Shown here: positions 60,873-64,000 of the stretch, piece after piece
Position numbering within the stretch: position 1 is the stretch's first letter
Layout: every line of letters starts with the position of its first letter
Source of the DNA: Arthrobacter sp. Marseille-P9274
GTDB taxonomy: Bacteria > Actinomycetota > Actinomycetes > Actinomycetales > Micrococcaceae
Length of the DNA stretch: 64,000 bases
Reading direction: 5' to 3'
Assembly (NCBI RefSeq): GCF_946892675.1
Contig: NZ_CAMPOV010000004.1
Coordinates: 1-64,000 of the forward strand
Made by a program: the position numbers and the translations under genes
The notes under the pieces: model-generated
The model's input: the letters and a program-made list of their open reading frames with translations, nothing else
The model's database searches: none
Told to the model about the DNA's origin: nothing

Positions 60873-63377
60873 TTAACCGGCGGTGACGGTGCCCCGGTTG
60901 CCGTCCACCATGATGTGCTGCCCGTCGCGCAGCACGGCGGTGCCGTTGCCGGTCCCCATCACCGCCGGGATGCCGTACTCGCGCGCCACGATCGCCGCGT
61001 GCGACCCGAGCCCGCCGTAGTCCACCACCACGGCCGCCGCCCGCCGGAACAACGGCGTCCACGACGGGTTGGTGTACGGGCAGACCAGGATCTCGCCGCT
61101 GCGCAGGAGTCCGAACTCCTCAGGTCCCCGGACCAGCCGCACCCGTCCGGCCGCCTGGCCGCGGCTCGCGCCTGTCCCGGTCACCAGCGACCCCGGCTGC
61201 GGCCTGCGGCGGGCGAACAGGACCGCCGGATCCAGCAACGGGACGCCCTGCAGCTCGCGGCGCTTCGCCGCCCGCGCCCGCACCACCGCCCGGTAACGCT
61301 CCGCCGCCGCCGGAGGCAGCGCGCCGCCGTCGTCCGCCTGCCGGGTCAACTCCCCCAGCTCGCCAAACCGCAGGTGGTACACCTCCGCTGGGTCCGCCAG
61401 TACGCCCGCGCGGCCCAGCCGGCGGCCGAGCTCGGCGTATCCCCGGCGCAGCACCGGCAGCACCATGGTGGCGTAAAAGTGCGTATTCTCGCGGAACGCG
61501 ATGCCGCATTTCGCCTCCGCCACGGCGCTCAGGACGGCGCGGCGCAGCGGGGCGAACCGCAGCGCCGGGTGCCGACACAGCCGGGCCAGCGCCTCCCCCG
61601 ACCGGTCGCGCGCCGCGGGCCGCTCCCCCAGCATCGTGCGCACCAGGCCGAGCACCACCTCCGGCGCCTCGGCCCAGGTCGGCGCGCTGCTGAGCACGAT
61701 ACTCACGGTCTCGCGGTGCCCGTACTCGGCCAGGAACGCGTCGAGGGCCTCCCGGAAGCCGGAAAACTCCGGGTCCTGCCGCAGCCGGACCAGCAGCTGC
61801 GCCGGCTCGAGCTCGCGGAAGGCGCGCGCCAGGGCCGGCCGGGCCTTCACCCGTTCGGCCAGCGCCTCCAGCCCGCGGTTGGCCTGGCTGGTGCGGGTCT
61901 CGGCGCCGGCAACCAGCGCAGATCCGAGCCGCCCGGCGCCCAGCAGGGCCAGCAGCAGCCGCAGCTTCCCCAGCGGCAGGAACGCGGACGGCAGATAGGA
62001 CACCCGCAGCTCGGTAATCAGCGCCATCGCCGACAGCGCATCCTCCGCCGCGCCCAGCACGGCCCGCGCCGGCAGCGCGGCAAGGTCCCCCGCCCGCAGC
62101 CGCTCGACCTCGGCCAGGAAAGCCGCAAACCGCGGGTCCTCGGTCCACTGCGCCGCATCGAACCGGCGCGCGCGGCGCAGCACGGACAGCGGCGCTGCCA
62201 GCATCCGCAGCGTTGGGCGCGGCAGCGGCAGGATCAGCTGCACCACCACGCCGTCTTCCTCCGGCAGGAGCCGCGGCAGCGGCGGAAACCGCGCGCCCAC
62301 GCTGCCAGCCATCCGCTCCAGCATCGCCCCGATCCCGTGCTGCATCCAGCCCGACACATCCAGCGGGTACGGCCGCTGCTGGAACATCTCCAGGAAGAAC
62401 GGCCCCACCAGCCGCTGCAGGCGGTTCAGGCGCGGTGGCTCGGGCGGCAGCGCGGTCATCGGCCGGGCCTGCAGCACGTGGAGGCCGCCGTCCGCCAGGG
62501 CCCACTCGATGTCCTGGGGGCGCCCGAAGAGCTCCTGCACGCGCCCGGCCAGGCGGGCCAGCCCTTCCAGCTGCGCCGGGCCCAGCACTGCCCCGCCCTG
62601 CCCCGGCGTGAACCGCAGCAGCGCGCCGTGGACGTCCAGCACGTAGCTGTCCGGCGTGACCGCTCCGGAGACGACGGCCTCGCCGAGTCCGGCGGCCGCC
62701 TCCACCACCAGCTCACCGCGCGTTCCGGTGACGGGATTCGCCGTGAACAGGACGCCCGCGGCCTCCGCCGGCACCATGCGTTGGATAACGACGGCGATGC
62801 CCACCTCGTGCGGGTCGATCCCGTTCCGGGTCCGGTAGGCCATGGCCCGGTCGGTCCAGAGCGAGGTCCAGCACCCGGCCACGGCCCGGAGCACGGCCTG
62901 CTCGCCGTCGACGTCGAGGAAGGTGTCCTGCTGGCCGGCGAACGCAGCGCCGGGCAGGTCCTCCGCCGTCGCGCTGGAACGCACCGCCACGGGGCCGCCG
63001 CCCAGCTCCCGGTAGGCGGCGATGACCGCGGCGCGCACCCGGTCGGGCATGCTGGCGCCGGCGAAGAGATCCCGGATCGCCGCGCCGTCCGGGCCGGTGG
63101 CCGGTTGCCCCGCCGGCCCGGCAGCCATCCCGTCCGCCCCGCTGCGCGTCGTACCCGGCGGGCGGGACTCGCCGCCGGCTTCCAACAGACGCGCCAGCTC
63201 CCCGCCCAGCCCGGTCTCTGCGAGCAGCAGCCGGTAGGCGGCGGTGGTGACGACGAAGCCCGGCGGCACCGGGAAGCCGCCGCGCACCAGCTTCCCGAGG
63301 TTGGCCCCCTTGCCGCCCGCGGCCGCCACGTCGGCCGCCCCGAAGTCCGCCAGCGGCGCCGTCAGCTCCTCACGCAT
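60873..63377 (-). CDS. PEP/pyruvate-binding and swivelling-His domain enzyme, rifampicin phosphotransferase-like
   Basis: An 834-residue protein. Residues 1 to about 310 are the ATP-grasp/PPDK-type nucleotide domain (AGGKGANLGKLV, VAVRSSATAEDLPGAAFAGQ, VIQRMVPAEAAGVLFTANP, QARPMTALP). A long helical middle region of about 400 residues fits the rifamycin-binding domain of Rph. The C-terminus has the phosphohistidine domain GGLGSHAAIVAREYG with His793. PEP synthase would instead carry a PEP-binding TIM barrel, which is absent. Substrate identity is inferred. It overlaps by 8 nt the stop of an upstream MFS gene. Confidence 0.78.
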   Translation of the reverse strand: MREELTAPLADFGAADVAAAGGKGANLGKLVRGGFPVPPGFVVTTAAYRLLLAETGLGGELARLLEAGGESRPPGTTRSGADGMAAGPAGQPATGPDGAAIRDLFAGASMPDRVRAAVIAAYRELGGGPVAVRSSATAEDLPGAAFAGQQDTFLDVDGEQAVLRAVAGCWTSLWTDRAMAYRTRNGIDPHEVGIAVVIQRMVPAEAAGVLFTANPVTGTRGELVVEAAAGLGEAVVSGAVTPDSYVLDVHGALLRFTPGQGGAVLGPAQLEGLARLAGRVQELFGRPQDIEWALADGGLHVLQARPMTALPPEPPRLNRLQRLVGPFFLEMFQQRPYPLDVSGWMQHGIGAMLERMAGSVGARFPPLPRLLPEEDGVVVQLILPLPRPTLRMLAAPLSVLRRARRFDAAQWTEDPRFAAFLAEVERLRAGDLAALPARAVLGAAEDALSAMALITELRVSYLPSAFLPLGKLRLLLALLGAGRLGSALVAGAETRTSQANRGLEALAERVKARPALARAFRELEPAQLLVRLRQDPEFSGFREALDAFLAEYGHRETVSIVLSSAPTWAEAPEVVLGLVRTMLGERPAARDRSGEALARLCRHPALRFAPLRRAVLSAVAEAKCGIAFRENTHFYATMVLPVLRRGYAELGRRLGRAGVLADPAEVYHLRFGELGELTRQADDGGALPPAAAERYRAVVRARAAKRRELQGVPLLDPAVLFARRRPQPGSLVTGTGASRGQAAGRVRLVRGPEEFGLLRSGEILVCPYTNPSWTPLFRRAAAVVVDYGGLGSHAAIVAREYGIPAVMGTGNGTAVLRDGQHIMVDGNRGTVTAG

Positions 63378-64000
63378 CGGAGGTTCCTTCCGGCGGCAGC
63401 TCCTCGGAATACGCGGTGGTCCGGAGCCGGCGCTCGGGCAGGAACAGCGTCAGTACGAAGGCCACCGCGAGGATCGCGCCGGTATAGCCGAACAGCGGAG
63501 GAACGGCATCGGCGAAAGCCACCGCCACCGCGGCCCGGGCCGCCGCCGGCAGCTGCGCCAGCAGTTCCGGCGTGACCGAGTCCAGCCGGCCGCTGAGGCC
63601 CGCAGCCACCGCGTCGGGAAGAGCGGCGTTGAACCGCAGCGTGATCAGGGTCCCTAGGACGGCGACGCCGACGGCGGCCCCGATCTGCCGCAGGAATGTC
63701 ACCATGGAGGTGGCCGCGCCGAGGTCCGTCCGGGGGACGGTGTTCTGCACCACCAGGCCCGTGACCTGCATGACCAGCCCGATGCCGAGGCCGATCAGCG
63801 CTACCGACAGCACGATCCGGGCAAGGCTGCTGCCCGGCCGCACCCCGGCGAAGACCAGCATCCCGCCCGCGGCCGACAGTGTGCCGGCGATCGGGAAGAT
63901 CTTGTAGCGGCCCGTGCGCGTGATCAGCAGCCCGGACACAACGACTGAGAACAGGACCGCCAGCATGAGCACGAGCAGCAGGCCGCCCGAGCCCGTCGCC
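63370..64000 (-). CDS. MFS drug-efflux transporter, C-terminal part (runs off the window)
   Basis: Only the last 209 codons are visible; the 5' part lies beyond 64000. About five membrane helices are present, with GLGIGLVMQVTGLVVQNTVP, GAATSMVTFLRQIGAAVGVA and GTLITLRFNAALP, which are typical of the DHA2 (EmrB/QacA, 14-helix) group. The stop lies 8 nt inside the following phosphotransferase-like gene, so the two are translated together. An efflux pump with a putative antibiotic-modifying enzyme suggests a resistance operon. Confidence 0.85.
   Translation of the reverse strand, partial: ATGSGGLLLVLMLAVLFSVVVSGLLITRTGRYKIFPIAGTLSAAGGMLVFAGVRPGSSLARIVLSVALIGLGIGLVMQVTGLVVQNTVPRTDLGAATSMVTFLRQIGAAVGVAVLGTLITLRFNAALPDAVAAGLSGRLDSVTPELLAQLPAAARAAVAVAFADAVPPLFGYTGAILAVAFVLTLFLPERRLRTTAYSEELPPEGTSDA

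Noticed and set aside
60915-63575. 886-codon open frame opposite the phosphotransferase-like gene
   Set aside because: Antisense shadow of a strongly coding gene; composition is Arg/Gln/His-rich without motifs.
1-64000. CRISPR arrays, insertion sequences, toxin-antitoxin pairs or restriction systems
   Set aside because: No regularly spaced repeats, transposase motifs, terminal inverted repeats or defence genes were seen on either strand.

Overview
The window is chromosomal DNA of a high-GC Gram-positive bacterium, most likely a Micrococcaceae member related to Arthrobacter. Supporting signs are CarD, SenX3-RegX3, a GlgE pathway, a proteasome activator ending in GQYL, YbdD-CstA, strong GC-rich codon bias, many GTG and TTG starts, and a typical actinobacterial rrn leader at the left edge. 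I see no insertion sequence, prophage, CRISPR array or plasmid gene. Almost everything looks like core genome, with a few accessory-looking clusters.

Layout. Positions 1-332 hold the leader and three tandem promoters of an rRNA operon that runs off the left end on the minus strand. 435-10755 is an alpha-glucan block: glgE, treS and a maltokinase-GlgB fusion, translationally coupled on the minus strand, with glgP divergent on the plus strand; glgX follows at 16471. 10777-13177 is a compact three-gene operon (diiron oxygenase-like protein, family 2 glycosyltransferase, CDGSH protein) of unknown purpose. 13277-16390 is a membrane/envelope-stress group (YihY/BrkB, Ala/Gly-rich protein, holin-like DUF1469, DUF3618). 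18573-23789 is rlmB, cysS, ispF, ispD and carD with an LpqE-like lipoprotein opposite, an order also found in Mycobacterium. 23917-27467 is the phosphate regulon core (regX3, senX3, phoU) plus gpmA, with a PHO-box-like direct repeat between senX3 and phoU.

27582-33426 carries a methyltransferase, a DUF2516 protein, a cystathionine gamma-lyase/synthase, tmk-holB and a secreted tripeptidyl aminopeptidase-like lipoprotein. A tRNA-Thr(CGT) precedes a SulP transporter fused to a beta-carbonic anhydrase. 36449-41585 contains a DUF4242 protein, the proteasome activator Bpa, ybdD-cstA and a quinone oxidoreductase, then tRNA-Ser(TGA). 42007-48039 holds a VOC protein and two secreted nucleic-acid-degrading enzymes: a wall-anchored 5'-nucleotidase and an ExeM/NucH nuclease. 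48205-53638 has a PadR regulator with its membrane partner, an FAD/NAD(P)-binding protein and a prolyl oligopeptidase. After tRNA-Ser(GCT) come a GT-D glycosyltransferase, a RecQ-phosphoribosyltransferase fusion, manB and a small partner gene, nsrR-hmp for nitric oxide detoxification, and a rifampicin-phosphotransferase-like gene coupled to an MFS efflux gene that leaves the right end.

Two themes cut across the window. First, about fifteen genes have a TANNNT-type -10 element placed 6-8 nt before the start codon and usually no Shine-Dalgarno sequence, so leaderless mRNAs appear common. Second, tight 4-nt start/stop overlaps (ATGA, GTGA, TTGA) couple most adjacent genes. The best candidates for something undescribed are the three-gene oxygenase/glycosyltransferase/CDGSH operon, the maltokinase-GlgB and RecQ-phosphoribosyltransferase fusions, and the phosphotransferase/efflux pair.
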